NCBI GenBank assembly: GCA_037974665.1
Contig: CM075767.1
Coordinates: forward strand, 87,632,644-87,696,643
Direction: 5' to 3'
DNA length: 64,000 nucleotides
DNA from: Ehretia macrophylla
Taxonomy: Eukaryota > Streptophyta > Magnoliopsida > Boraginales > Ehretiaceae
Below are positions 48,666 through 60,756 of this stretch, piece after piece (the first letter of the stretch is position 1; each line of letters begins with the position of its first letter). A program made the translations under genes and the position numbers. The notes under the pieces were generated by a model, which had not been told where the DNA came from, ran no database searches, and saw only the letters and a list, made by a program, of their open reading frames with translations.

Positions 48666-51540
48666 AGGTTTACTAACTAGGCATTAGTCAGGTTCAACTC
48701 TCGGACCGTGGGTAGAAGCCCTAAGATAATTGCGATGTCTTGTTTATATGTGTTATGTGTGCTAATGTGCTTTAATTGCTTTAAGTATTGAATATTATGT
48801 GTCTTTGTGGACCATATGTACTGTGTATCATGCACACTGACACGTTCTCAATGATGCATGCATGCTTTTATACTCTTTCCTTGATACATGTGCATATTAT
48901 ATGATCATGAATGACTGTTTGTACACATAGATAGTTAGGATTAGAACTTTCAGGGAAGTGAATTTGTGTAGGACGAACGAAAGGCCCGGTTAGAGATTTC
49001 TCGCATCTTCACAGGTGCTCGATGGATCATATATCTTATTGGATATGCATATATATAAAATGCGTAGCACAGGTATAATTGTTGAGGTAAAATTATCTCC
49101 TTATCTTTGGAATACACATGCCTGTGATTAAGTTATCAATTTTATAGCTATAAAGTTCTTGATTCCGTTAAACCGTTCTTCTAATTGTGGTTTAAGAATA
49201 AAGGTTAAAGACATGCTACTTCCTTAGATATAAAGGTATACCATTAAATATGTAGAATAGTATATATTCTCATGTGCTGATAGTGGAAGTTGAATAGGAG
49301 GTTTCTTTGAATCCATTTCTCACATCTTAAAATTGGCTTGATAGACTATCTAAGAAGTTAGCAATATATTCGTACGATTGAATCCTTACTTGATTGGAAT
49401 TAAGCATTGATGAATCTGATATGGTGTATACTAGCGAGTTTCAAGTTCACTAAGTGTTGAGATCATGACCCATAAATTAAAAGATAAATTTGTGGAAGTT
49501 GACGATAGTTACTTTTAGGGGTTAGATTGTTGAGACATGGATAGTGTATTTGAGTGACTTAACAATGGATAACCTCAAAACATGTAGGCAACTCTGGAGA
49601 CCGAATTTAACAAGGTTGATGATTTTATAATATAACAAGATATAAGGATGCTAGAATCGAGGAATTCACGTAACTAGATCTCGTGTTCGGAAGACTACAC
49701 CTAAATGTTAGGTCGAAATAGAAGTGCAAGGTATTGAATTATGCATTAGATGACTAACGTTGCTAAGGTCCTAAGTTGGATATTGGTGATTTTAAGAATC
49801 ATGGTATTAAATTATTGCCCTAGGATTTAGTTATGATTATGCGAAGTAAGTCATTCTATGCTCTCGTTATTTGGATACCCTAGAGGATATTAGGAATCAT
49901 ATATCCCTAAGTAATATCGATGGACCTATTATATAAACCATCGAAATGATATTAAGCATCTAGTTGCAAAGTGGAGTCGTTAGCGTGTGATTTGAAATCC
50001 TAAATAGCTAATTGTGAGTATGCAGGATGATTCATGGTGAACCCTAGGACCTAAGGTCGATGAGTCTTAATGCTCTTAGCTAGTTGAACATGTAAATGAG
50101 AAGAGTAAGATTTCATAGAGTTAAGATAGAGATGAATTAGAGTCATAATGACCCAAGAAACTATTGTTAGACCACTATATCTATGCATTTCACATCTAGA
50201 AACAAGCGATCGGTAGACTTCGAATTATGGTGGTTGAATAAGAGGGGTGAATCTTGTAGTAATAGTTAAATAAGTGGTTGATTACTTTTGAAGTTCTATT
50301 AGGTTATGTTGAAGGATGCCTCGTGGTCATAATTCTTATGTTGATACAACCTTGAAGTTATCTGGTGTAAGTATTTTATGAGCTCGGTCATTTCGGTACC
50401 CATTTATAGTCCTAGGATTGTTGTTGTACGGCCGGTAACCTAGTAGAGCATTGATATCACTTACATGGCAATGAACCCAGCTTAGTAACATTAATGTCGA
50501 AGATATATTGGCGGCATTAAGTGTTCGAAGGAATGACTAGGTCACTAAATGAGTAGGACCATTGTCTTCTTAAGTATGACGTAACCTTGGATTGAGGTGA
50601 GTGGGAATTATTTGAGGTTGAAACTATTCGCCTTAGGAGTTTTGGATAAGATTAAAAGAAAATTCTGAAGCCTTGTGACTTGAAAATAGAGATTTGAATA
50701 AGGAAATAAATTGTGGATCACAAGCTGATGAAGCTTACTTGAAAAGTTGAACTAGTGCTACATGATTAGTTTACCCATGCAATTTCGATGGCAATTTGTT
50801 GGTGATACTTAATAAACCTTAGAATTCGAGTTTAATGAATCTCAACGGTCTTTCTCGTTGATTACGAGCGTGAAGGTTAATGAAGCTGAGGAAGAATGTC
50901 AATGAATAGGAGCCTGTAATTGGGAGACTAGTCATTAGAAGATTTGCTAATCTAATGTACCTACGAGATAAGGACTATGATACTATCGATAGATGACGAT
51001 TTGAGATGGATTAGTTGTTTGGTGAGTTCTTCCTGAAAATAGAGTCGTATTGTGAAAATGACCCATAACATATGTATGTCCTAGGTGTTAACAATTTTGA
51101 AGCTAGTTGATAGAATATGTAAATCTGATATAGACCTATCATCTTGAAATTAGTGTATGTAACCATAAGATCGCGGTATTATTGTGATATTCCTTTTGAG
51201 GTATGGATGCGAGATTGATACAACATGAGTCATGATTTTGGAGTTATTGTTATATTGTTAGAATACCGATGCAGCTTTGATGACTATGTTTGGAGATTCT
51301 AACCTTAGTTAATGAACTCGACCTTAAGATCAATTGGAGAAAAGAGAGTTGTTCAAAGGAACGAATTGTAAATGTAGGGGTCACACCGAATTAAATGATT
51401 GGAGAAAGCTAGGAAGTGAATTCATTGTGGTAAAAGAGATCACAGAGCAAAGGATGACCCGGAGTTGGAAAATAACAATGGTCGGAATCCGTCCAAATGA
51501 CCTTAACAAGTAAGAATGAATTTCGGGATGAAATTCTTTT

Positions 51541-51553
51541 AAGGAGGGAAGGA
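51541..51553 (+). other. E4 polypurine tract
   Basis: AAGGAGGGAAGGA directly precedes the 3' LTR (the T of its TG is at 51554). Confidence 0.8.
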
Positions 51554-54500
51554 TGTAAGGCCCGACCCCGAATAACGTGTTATACCTTGATTTGCGTGCC
51601 ATAGACCCCTAATTATATGACCGACCTTGGATTACGTGTCCTATCTTGATTTTCGTGCATACCTTGTCATACGTGCCTTGACCTAGAATAGTGTGCCTTA
51701 ATCCACGACTGACGTTTGATACCTAGATATACGTGCCCTGACCTCGATGTACGTGCGTTACCTCGTTTCGTGTGCCCTAACCTTGAACTGCGTACCTTAA
51801 CCTAGATATAGAGTCGTGCCTTGATTTGCATGCATTGCATTGAATTACGTGCCTTGCATTGGTTTACGTGCATTCACCTATGATTGCGTGCATTAGTCTT
51901 GAAGTACGTGCATTAGCCTCGTAGTTTGTGTCTACCTCGTAATTCGTGCCCTAGACCTAGGAATCCGTGCCACCACGTTAATCAAGAAAGAATCCTACAC
52001 AAAGCACAAGACAATAAAATAATCCTACACAATCCACTAACCAATATTATATTCGTAATTCAAATTCTCTACAAACTCCACTAACAATAAAATAATACTA
52101 AACTATTCCTACATTTTCCACTAACTATTATTCTATTCATAATTCAACTCATCAACAAACATTCCTATATTTTATTCTACCTAGATTCCCTAATTTCCCA
52201 ACATTCCTATGACAATTCTAATGACACAAATGCATAAAAAATTAGTCCTAGACAATCTATGACATATTATGAGACAAATGCATAAAAAATAGCCCCAAAA
52301 CCCTACCCAATGCACACCATTTTCGACCAAGTGCTCCTTGGCCATGCTAGGAATTTCAAAATGCCTCTTGAAGACATAAAAATCAGAATTGCTAAGCTCA
52401 AGGCTGAACCCATGCATCAACTTTTGCAAAAAGCCTCAGTTTTCTTTCATTTCTCTCATTCTCCTCACATTTCTCTCTCTCCCTCTCATTCTTCTCTCTC
52501 CATCTCGGTTTTGGGCTGAGTTTCTTCATCCCTTAGCTCATCTTCATCATCCTATGGTGCATCAAGACAAACAACAAGCAAAGAAACTCACCCAAGCAAG
52601 CTAGGATGCAAGAAACACACATGCAAGCATTTTGAGTCACAATTTTCGGCCTTGTTGAGTTTCCTAGCTTCCATTTCTTTTCTTCTTGTTCTAACCACAT
52701 GCATGTACTAAGAAGTTGGCCACTAAGCTAGGAAAAATAGAGAGAAATCGGGTGGAGTCTTGGCTAAGCAAGGAAGAAGAAGAAATTTGTGCTTCAACAA
52801 GTTTTTGTGCATCTTCTTGGTTGATTGTTAAGGTGAGGGCTAAAACCTTTTGAAATTCCTTCAAAAATTCACATGCATGCTCATAAATGTATGTCTTTTC
52901 TTCTGTACTTGAGTTATGTGTTCGTTCATGAGCTTAAACAACCATGCATGGCAAGATCTTGGCTTGAAAGTGATGCTAGGTGAAGTCGGATTGTTGACAG
53001 CTCTCTGACCAGCTTGTTTCGAGGTAATTTTAGCTAGGCAAATGATGTTGAAAATGTATGAAAATTTGGAGGTGACTATTTTTTCCAGTTTTGAACATTT
53101 GTCACAGAAATAGGCTGAAGCTAATTTTGAATCGAAGGTCTTCAAAATGGCGAATCTTTAAAATGTGTCCAAATCTGGAAATCTGGAAAAATGTAGCAGG
53201 TTTTGGCAGATGCACTGACCTTGTGGAACGAACCTGATTTGACTTAGTAAATGATTTCAAAAATGCATCAATATTGGTGTGAAGCTATATTTTTCAGTTC
53301 TGGACATTTTTGTCAGAAATGGACTAAGGCTAAATCTGAACCTAAGGACCTCAAAATCGTCAATTACTGAAAAGTGTGCAAATCTGGACAGTTTTGTGCT
53401 ATCCCACTGTCTCGGCTATATCTAATGATCCCGAGCTCCAATTGATGCAAGGTTTGTTTCTGATTTTAGTTAACTTATTAAGCTTTAATTTGACATCTTA
53501 TTCACTGGATTTGGAGATTTTTTGTTTATCCTATTGATTGTGAGAAAACAGCCTATTGCAGTAAAGGTTTCACTCAGTTATATGCTTGAAAAATTGTTGT
53601 AACCTCTCTTGTAGTACTAATTGCTTGGAATTGTGGTGTTGGGATTTTGTGTGGACTGTTTTGAGTACTTGAGGATGTTTGAATTGAATGATGCATGACT
53701 TGAGAATGATCTTGAGTTGACTTAGGGTTTAATCACACGGTTAAGCATGAAACGGAAACCCTAATGACTAGGTAGTCTTGCTAAGTGTTGATCATTTGGA
53801 TATTGCGTGGAAATTATACGCTTAGTGGGCTGCCCGTAAATGTCTTATAACTTCAAATGTGATTTTGACCATTGCATGTTGACAAATAAGCTTTTCTTGC
53901 ACCCGAACCCATGTTGATTTCATTGCGTGTTGAATAATCTTATCACTTGATCACGTGGGCTTTGTAATGAGTTATATGGCCTGTTTTACATGTGTTACAT
54001 GGCTGCCCGTTTAATTTTCATATAACTCTATATGCCTTTCAAGTGAAATTTCCTGTCTTATCGTGCCCTGCTTGTTTACCTGTCAATGTGCAATCTTATG
54101 ACTGTCCGGAGGCAACCTACTTTGTTGTCCTCCTACTGTGATATATTACCTGTCATAAATGTGCATTGCATATAAGGTTGCAACCTTTCCTGTCGGCATG
54201 GTAGCGATCACGCACACCGGGCGGCATCGGGCTTGCCGGTGCACGCGTGACTACCATGGTCCCATTCCCTCTCTCGCTTGGGGGCTAGACTTCCTCGGAG
54301 AGTTAGGTCGTAGGATTTCGGGGTACATCCGGAGTACACCCACCTGGCGTGTTTTGGGGTTATTTGAAGTTGGCCCCAACAACTAATTCTGAATCTGATC
54401 TGAGAGCAAAAGCTCACTGTATCCTTTTTACTATGTGTATAAGTACTCTCGGTTGGTTCCTAGAGAACCTTGGGGAGGAAAGACTGGTATTTATGTTCCT

Positions 54501-55328
54501 GTACTTGTATTATTGTTATATTCTTGCTTGCAAAAGAATTTCATAAGTTGAACCGGAAAATGAGTTTCAAAACTTATTTCTCATTCTCCCTCGTTGAGTT
54601 CATAAGGACTTACCCTCTTTTATCATCTCAGGTGAAGAAGATCAAGAACAGGTACCCGAGGACGATGTGCCTAACGATAATTCCTTGGAGTGATTGCCTG
54701 TCTTGTGTGCTTTGCGTGATTATGGCTATTTGTGAACTATTCTACTTGAAGACTATTTCTTTTATGTTGCTTTTTGTTTATTGATGTAAATGACCCCGTT
54801 GTAATTTGGGTCTAATTCTGGGATTGTACTATCTATAACCGGATGAACTTTTATTTGGTTGTTTGCTTTCATTTTCTTAATTAGTAGTTATCGCAGGCAT
54901 TCAAACCACTAGATGAACAATCAACTAAGTTAATTCTATTTAATTTCACTTAGGTGCTCATTTGCAAACTAAAGGATAATAGGTATTTGCATGATAGGAA
55001 ATTGACAAATAAACGAGACATAGTTATCATGTTAGGCTTATTAACCAAATGAGACTTTCAAGATAAATTAGTAGGCAAATCGATTGGTGACAAATAGGAG
55101 TCCTTAATGGAATTGGACTAATGATTGGAATAATTGAGGCGTTTAGAGAATTAGGTCTAACCAAAGAGCCCAATTACAGCCGTTATGCTGCCGGTTTACC
55201 GAAAATTTTTGGAGTTTAGGCCAAAACGTTAAGTGTTAAATCTTCATGAACGGTTAAGTACGAGATGTGACTTGAATGTTTAGATCACACCCTAGTCTAA
55301 CCTTTATAGGCCGGGTTGGGCCGTGACA
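51554..55328 (+). repeat. E4 3' LTR
   Basis: 3775 bp, closely similar to the 5' LTR, with an extra 21-bp minisatellite unit near 51949-51970. The hairpin at 54595-54611 has ACTTA instead of ACTCA, a change that still permits a G-U pair in RNA. Confidence 0.92.
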
Positions 55329-55349
55329 AAGTCCTCGTGTTGCACCCCC
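55329..55349 (+). pseudogene. 5S rRNA copy 24, 3' remnant
   Basis: The second copy of the target duplication (AAGTC) followed by the last 16 nt of the split gene, CCTCGTGTTGCACCCC. 104 plus 16 nt restores exactly 120 nt. Confidence 0.92.
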
Positions 55350-55907
55350 CATTTCAATTATTTTTGCTCCGGTTAGGGTTGCTAAGATACTTTATCCATC
55401 ACATTTCTATTATCGAATCCCACGGCACCTTGGGCAAGACAACTTCGCTTCATGTGGAGGCTGGGCCCCCAAACCGAGGGCGTAGGGCTTGTGACCCGGT
55501 CTCCCTTGCTCCGGTGCCTGTAACTTTTGATTCGTAAGAAGTTACGCAGTGCACAGCATACCGTCGTAAAGCTCTCCAAGTGCTCTACAACTGGGGCAGC
55601 GAGCTTGCTCGCTGTGCCCCTTTTTGGAGCCCAAAATCAAACGTTTTCATCAGTTACGGGCCACTTTACTTCTTTCGCTCTGTTTTTCTATCTCGGATCA
55701 TACGTCGTGAGCTGTTAAAAGGACGACAACCTTACTCGCGGTACATTAGAGGGCCCTACAATCCGTTGATATCACGTCTTGCGAGGATGCTGCGTTGTTG
55801 AAGCGGATAGGTTGTCATTAAGCCCATTGGGCCCTCTAAATGGGCCATCTATCTAGGATGGGACTGTGAACATTTAACACATAGAGGAATTGTGCCCTCA
55901 ACATGTC

Positions 55908-56027
55908 AGGTCTGATCATACCAGCACTAATGCACCGGATCCCATCAGAACTCCGAAGTTAAGCGTGCTTGGGCGAGAGTAGTACTAGGATGGGTGACCC
56001 ACTAGGAAGTCCTCGTGTTGCACCCCA
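55908..56027 (+). rRNA. 5S rRNA copy 25
   Basis: G1A, G5C, C6T, C94A, G97A and a changed last base. The A-box is intact. The upstream box is changed to CATAGAG. Confidence 0.8.
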
Positions 56028-56571
56028 CTTTTCAATTTTTTTGGCCCCGGTTAGGGTTGCCAAGATACTTTCTCCTTCACATTTCTATTATCAAATCCCA
56101 CGGCACCTTGGGCAAGTCAACTTCGCTTCACGTGGAGGCTGGGCTAGCAAACCGAGGGCGTAGGGCTTGTGACCAGGTCTCCGTCGCTCCGGTGCCCATA
56201 ACTTTTGATCCGTAGGGAGTTACAAGGGGCATAACATACCGTTGCAAAGCTCTCCGAGAGCTCTATGACGACTCGCTATCCCCCTTTTTGGAGCCCAAAA
56301 TCGATCATTTTCATCAGTTTTGATCCACTTTTCTTCTTTTGCTATGTTTTTCTATCCCGGATCGTATGTTGTGAGTTGTTAAAAGGACGACAACCTTACT
56401 CGTTGGACATTAGAGGGCCCAAAAAGCCATCGATATCACGTCTTGTGAGGATGCCAAGTTGTTGAAGCGGATGGGTTGTCGTTAAGCCCATTGGGCCTTC
56501 TGAATGGGCCATCTGTCTAGGCTGGGACTGTGAACCGTTAACACATAAAGGAATTGTTCCCTCAACATGAT

Positions 56572-56691
56572 GGGTGCGATCATACCAGCACTAATGCATC
56601 GCATCCCATTAGAACTCTGAAGTTAAGAGTGCTTGGGCCAGAGTAGTACTAGGACGGGTGATCCCCTGGGAAGTCCTCGTGTTGCACCCCC
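56572..56691 (+). rRNA. 5S rRNA copy 26, diverged
   Basis: C28T, G31C, C39T, C47T, C57A, G68C, T84C, C91T. A-box, intermediate element and C-box each carry a change; -1 is T. Confidence 0.7.
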
Positions 56692-57249
56692 CATTTCTAT
56701 TTTTTTTGCTCCGGTTAGGGTTGCCAAGATACTTTATCAATCACATTTCTATTATCGAATCCCACGACACCTTAGGCAAAACAACTTCACTTCACGTGGA
56801 GGCTGGGCCAGCAAACCGAGGGCGTAGGGCTTGTGACCAGGTCTTCCTTGCTCTGGTGCCCATAACTTTTGATCCGTAAGGAGTTACGCGGCGAATAGCA
56901 TACCGTTGGAAAGTTCTTCGAGAGCTCTACGACGGGGGCAGCTAGCTTGTTCGCTGTGCCCTTTTTGGAGCCAAAAATTGAACGTTTTAATCAGTTTCAG
57001 GCCACTTTCCTTATTTTTGCTCTGTTTTTCCGTCCCGAATCGTACGTCGTGAGCTGTTAAAAGGACGACAACCTTACTCACGGGAAATTAGAGGGCCCTA
57101 CAACGCGTCGATATCTCGTCTTGCGAGAATGATGGGTTGTTGAAGCGGATGGGTTGTCGTTATGCCCATTGGGCCTTCCGAATGGGCCATCTCTCTAGGC
57201 TGCGACTGTGAACCGTTAACACATAAAGGAATTGTGCCCTCAACATGAC

Positions 57250-57369
57250 GGTTGTGATCATACCAGTACTAATGCACCGGATTTCATCAGAACTCCGAAG
57301 TTGAGCGTCCTTGGGCGAGAGTAGTACTAGGATGGGTGACCCCTTGGAAATTCCTCATGTTGCACCACC
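57250..57369 (+). rRNA. 5S rRNA copy 27, diverged
   Basis: About a dozen changes, including G3T, C6T, C18T, C34T, C35T, A54G, G60C, C95T, G99A, G102T, G109A and C118A. Nearly all are shared with copy 28, so they predate the local duplication. Confidence 0.75.
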
Positions 57370-57927
57370 CTTTTCAATTTTTTTTGCTCCGGTTAGGGTT
57401 GCCAATATACTTTATCCACCACATTTCTATTATCGAATCTCACGGCACCTTAGGCAATACAACTTCGCTTTATGTGGAGGCTGGGCCAGCAAACCGAGGG
57501 CGTAGGGCCTGTGGCCAGGTCTCCGTCGCTCTGGTGCCCATAACTTTTGATCCGTAAGGAGTTACACAGCACACAGTATGCCGTTGGAAAGCTCTCCGAG
57601 AGCTCTACGACGGGGGTAGCCAGCTTGCTCGCTGTGCCCATTTTTGGAGACCAAAATTGAACGTTTTCATTAGTTTCGGGCTGCTTTTTTTCTTTTGCTA
57701 TGTTTTTCCGTCCAGTATCGTACGTCGTGAGCTGTTAAAAGGACGACAACCCTACTCGCGGGACATTAGAAGGCCATACAACCCGTCGATATCACGTCCT
57801 GCGAGAATGCTGCGTTGTTTAAGCAAATGGGTTGTCATTAAGCCCATTGGGCCTTCTGAATGGGCCATCTCTCTAGGCTAGGACTGTGAACCGTTAACAC
57901 ATAAAGGAATTGTGCCCTCAACATGAC

Positions 57928-58047
57928 GGTTGTGATCATACCAGTACTAATGCACCGGATCTCATCAGAACTCCGAAGTTGAGCGTCCTTGGGCGAGAGT
58001 AGTACTAGGATGGGTGACCCCTTGGAAATTCCTCATGTTGCACCACC
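57928..58047 (+). rRNA. 5S rRNA copy 28, near-duplicate of copy 27
   Basis: The same changes as copy 27 except that position 34 is the majority C. The whole 678-bp unit is nearly identical to the preceding one. Confidence 0.75.
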
Positions 58048-58605
58048 CTTTTCAATTTTTTTTGCTCCGGTTAGGGTTGCCAATATACTTTATCCACCAC
58101 ATTTCTATTATCGAATCTCACGGCACCTTAGGCAATACAACTTCGCTTTATGTGGAGGCTGGGCCAGCAAACCGAGGGCGTAGGGCCTGTGGCCAGGTCT
58201 CCGTCGCTCTGTTGCACATAACTTTTGATCCGTAAGGAGTTATACAGCACACAGTATACCGTTGGAAAGCTCTCCAAGAGCTCTACGACGGGGGTAGCCA
58301 GCTTGCTCGCTGTGCCCATTTTTGGAGACCAAAATTGAACGTTTTCATTAGTTTCGGGATGCTTTTTTTCTTTTGCTCTGTTTTTCCGTCCAGTATCGTA
58401 CGTCGTGAGCTGTTAAAAGGACGACAACCCTACTCGCGGGACATTAGAGGGCCATACAACCCGTCGATATCACGTCCTGCGAGAATGCTGCGTTGTTGAA
58501 GCAAATGGGTTGTCATTAAGCCCATTGGGCCTTCTGAATGGGCCATCTCTCTAGGCTAGGACTGTGAACCGTTAACACATAAAGGAATTGTGCCCTCAAC
58601 ATGAC

Positions 58606-58725
58606 GGTTGTGATCATACCAGCACTAATGCACCGGATCCCATCAGAACTCTAAAGTTGAGCATCCTTGGGCGAGAGTAGTACTAGGATGGGTGACCCCC
58701 TGGAAAGTTCTCATGTTGCACCACA
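58606..58725 (+). rRNA. 5S rRNA copy 29, diverged
   Basis: Shares G3T, C6T, A54G, G60C, G99A, G109A and C118A with copies 27-28, and adds C47T, G48A, G58A and C104T. An older member of the same local subfamily. Confidence 0.72.
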
Positions 58726-59283
58726 CATTTTAATTTTTTTTGCTCCGGTTAGGGTTGCCAAGATACTTTATCCACCACATTTCTATTATCGAATCCCACG
58801 GCACCTTGGGCAAGACAACTTCGCTTCACGTGGAGGCTGGGCCAGCAAACCGATGGCGTAGGGCTTGTGACCAGGTCTCCATCGCTACGGTGCCCATAAC
58901 TTTTGATCTCAAAAGAGTTACACAGCGCACAGCATACCGCTGCAAAGATCTCCGAGAGCTCTACGGCGGAGGCAGCTAGCTTGCTTCCTGTGCCCATTTT
59001 TGGAGCCCAAAATCGAACGTTTTCATCAGTTTCGAGCCATTTTTCTTCTTTTGATCTGTTTTTCAGTCCCGGATCGTACGTCGTGAACTGTTATAACAAT
59101 GACAACCTTACTCGCGGGACATTAGATGGCCCTCCAACGCGTCGATATCACGTCCTGCAAGGATGTTGCGTTGTTGAAGCAGATGGGTTGTCGTTAAGCC
59201 AATTGGGCCTTTTCAATGGGCCATCTCTCTAGGCTGGGACTATGTATCGTTAACAAATAAAGGAATTGTACCCTCAACATGAC

Positions 59284-59402
59284 GGGTGCGATGATACTAG
59301 CACTAATGCACCGTATCCCATCAGAACTCCGAAGTTAAGCGTGGTTGGCGAGAGTAGTACTAGGATGGGTGACCACCTGGGAAGTCCTCGTGTTGCACCC
59401 CT
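59284..59402 (+). rRNA. 5S rRNA copy 30, diverged
   Basis: C10G, C15T, G31T, C61G, C93A and loss of one G at 64-66. Upstream box AATAAAG. Shares C61G and upstream variants with copy 33. Confidence 0.72.
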
Positions 59403-59958
59403 TTTTCAATTTTTTTTGCTCTGGTTAGGGTTGCCAAGATACTTTACCCATCACATTTCTATTATCAAATTCCAAGGCACCTTGGGCAAGGAAACTTCGT
59501 TTCACGTGGAGGTTGGGCCTGCAAACCAAGGGTGTAGGGCTTGTGACCAGGTCTCCGTCGCTCCGGTGCCCATAACTTTTGATCCGTAAGGAGTTACGCG
59601 GCGCACAACATACCGTTGCAAAGAACTCCGAGTGCTCTACGACGAGAGCAGCGAGCTTGCTTGCTGAGCCCTTTTTGGAGCTCAAAATCAAACGTTTTCA
59701 TCAGTTTCGGGCCACTTTTCTTCTTTTGCTCGATTTTTTCGTCCAGGATCGGACGTCATAAGCTGTTAAAAGGATGACAACCTTACTCACAGGACATTAG
59801 TAGGCCCTACAATGTATCGATATCACGTCTTGCGAGGATGCTGCGTTGTTGAAGCGGATGTGTTGTCATTAAGCCCATTGGGCCTTCTGAATGGCCCATC
59901 TCTCTAGGCTGGGACTGTGAATCATTAACACATAAAGGAATTGTGCCCTCAACATGAC

Positions 59959-60078
59959 CTGTGCGATCATACCAGTACTAATGCACCGGATCCCATCAAA
60001 ACTCCGAAGTTGAGCGTGCTTGGGCCAGAGTAGTACTAGGATGGGTGACCCCCTAGGAAGTCCTCGTGTTGCACCCCC
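59959..60078 (+). rRNA. 5S rRNA copy 31
   Basis: G1C, G2T, C18T, G41A, A54G, G68C, G97A. G41A is also in copies 32, 33, 35 and 36 (and in the broken copy 24), marking a right-hand subfamily. Confidence 0.75.
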
Positions 60079-60636
60079 CTTTTCAATTTTTTTTGCTCCG
60101 GTTGGGGTTGCCAAGATACTTTATCCACCACATTTCTATTATCGAATCCCACGGCACCTTGGGCAAGACAACTTCGCTTCACGTGGAGGCTAGGCCAGCA
60201 AATCGAGGGCGTAGGGCTTGTGACCAGGTTTCCCTCGCTCTGGTGCCCATAACTTTTGATCCGTAAGAAGTTACGCAGCGCACAGCATACCGTAGCTAAG
60301 CTCTCCGAGAGCTCTACGATGGGGGCAGCCAGCTTGCCCAGTGTGCCCATTTTTGGAGCCTAAAATCGAACGTTTTCATCAGTTTCGGGCAACTTTTCTT
60401 CTTTTGCTCGGTTTTTTCGTCTCGTATCATACGTCGTGAGCTATTAAAAGGATGACAAACTTACTTGTGGGACATTAGAGGGCCCAACAACACGTCGATA
60501 TCATGTCTCATGAGGATACTGTGTTGTTGAAACGGATGCGTTGTCGTTAAGCCCATTGGGCCTTCTAAATGGGCCATCTCTCTAGGCTGGGTCTGTGAAC
60601 TGTTAGCACATAAAGGAATTGTTCCCTCAACATGAC

Positions 60637-60756
60637 AGATGCGATCATACCAGTACTAATGCACTGGATCCCATCAAAACTCAGAAGTTAAGCGTGCTTG
60701 GGCGAGAGTAGTAGTAGGATGGGTGACCCCTTGCGAAGTCCTCGTGTTGCACCCCC
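60637..60756 (+). rRNA. 5S rRNA copy 32, diverged
   Basis: G1A, G3A, C18T, C29T, G41A, C47A, C78G, C95T, G98C. Its spacer has tagggatgcc and attaacgaatc, like copy 35. Confidence 0.72.

Larger units (their letters stand above)
48639..51553 (+). other. E4 interior, non-coding
   Basis: 2915 bp between the LTRs. The leader motif CTCGGACCGTGGGTAGAA is at 48699-48717, about 35 nt after the primer site. The rest is AT-rich, with stop codons in all frames and no open frame above about 73 codons. I could not recognise gag or pol remnants by eye; translated homology could still reveal very old ones. Confidence 0.75.
44884..55328 (+). mobile_element. E4: LARD-like non-autonomous LTR retrotransposon, 10.4 kb
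   Basis: LTRs of 3755 and 3775 bp flank a 2915-bp interior. Element ends are TG...CA (TGTGAGGCCCGACC in the left LTR, TGTAAGGCCCGACC in the right; GGGCCGTGACA at the right end). The target duplication AAGTC (44879-44883, 55329-55333) lies inside a 5S gene. A tRNA-iMet primer site follows the left LTR and a purine tract precedes the right one, so orientation is +. No protein domain is recognisable in the interior, which fits the class of large retrotransposon derivatives: very long LTRs and a non-coding interior. The 3' end (gaatttcgggatgaaattc followed by a purine tract) resembles that of chromodomain Gypsy elements and of E1-E3, suggesting derivation from that group. Confidence 0.92.

Noticed and set aside
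48639-51553. A hidden protein-coding gene in the interior of E4
   Set aside because: Stops occur in all frames, no frame exceeds about 73 codons, and no catalytic motif was seen. Very old remnants cannot be excluded without a translated search.
45620-52519. A 69-codon + strand frame conserved between 45620-45829 and 52310-52519
   Set aside because: The similarity reflects the two LTRs of E4. The equivalent E0 sequence does not keep the frame, and the end is a pyrimidine-rich stretch.
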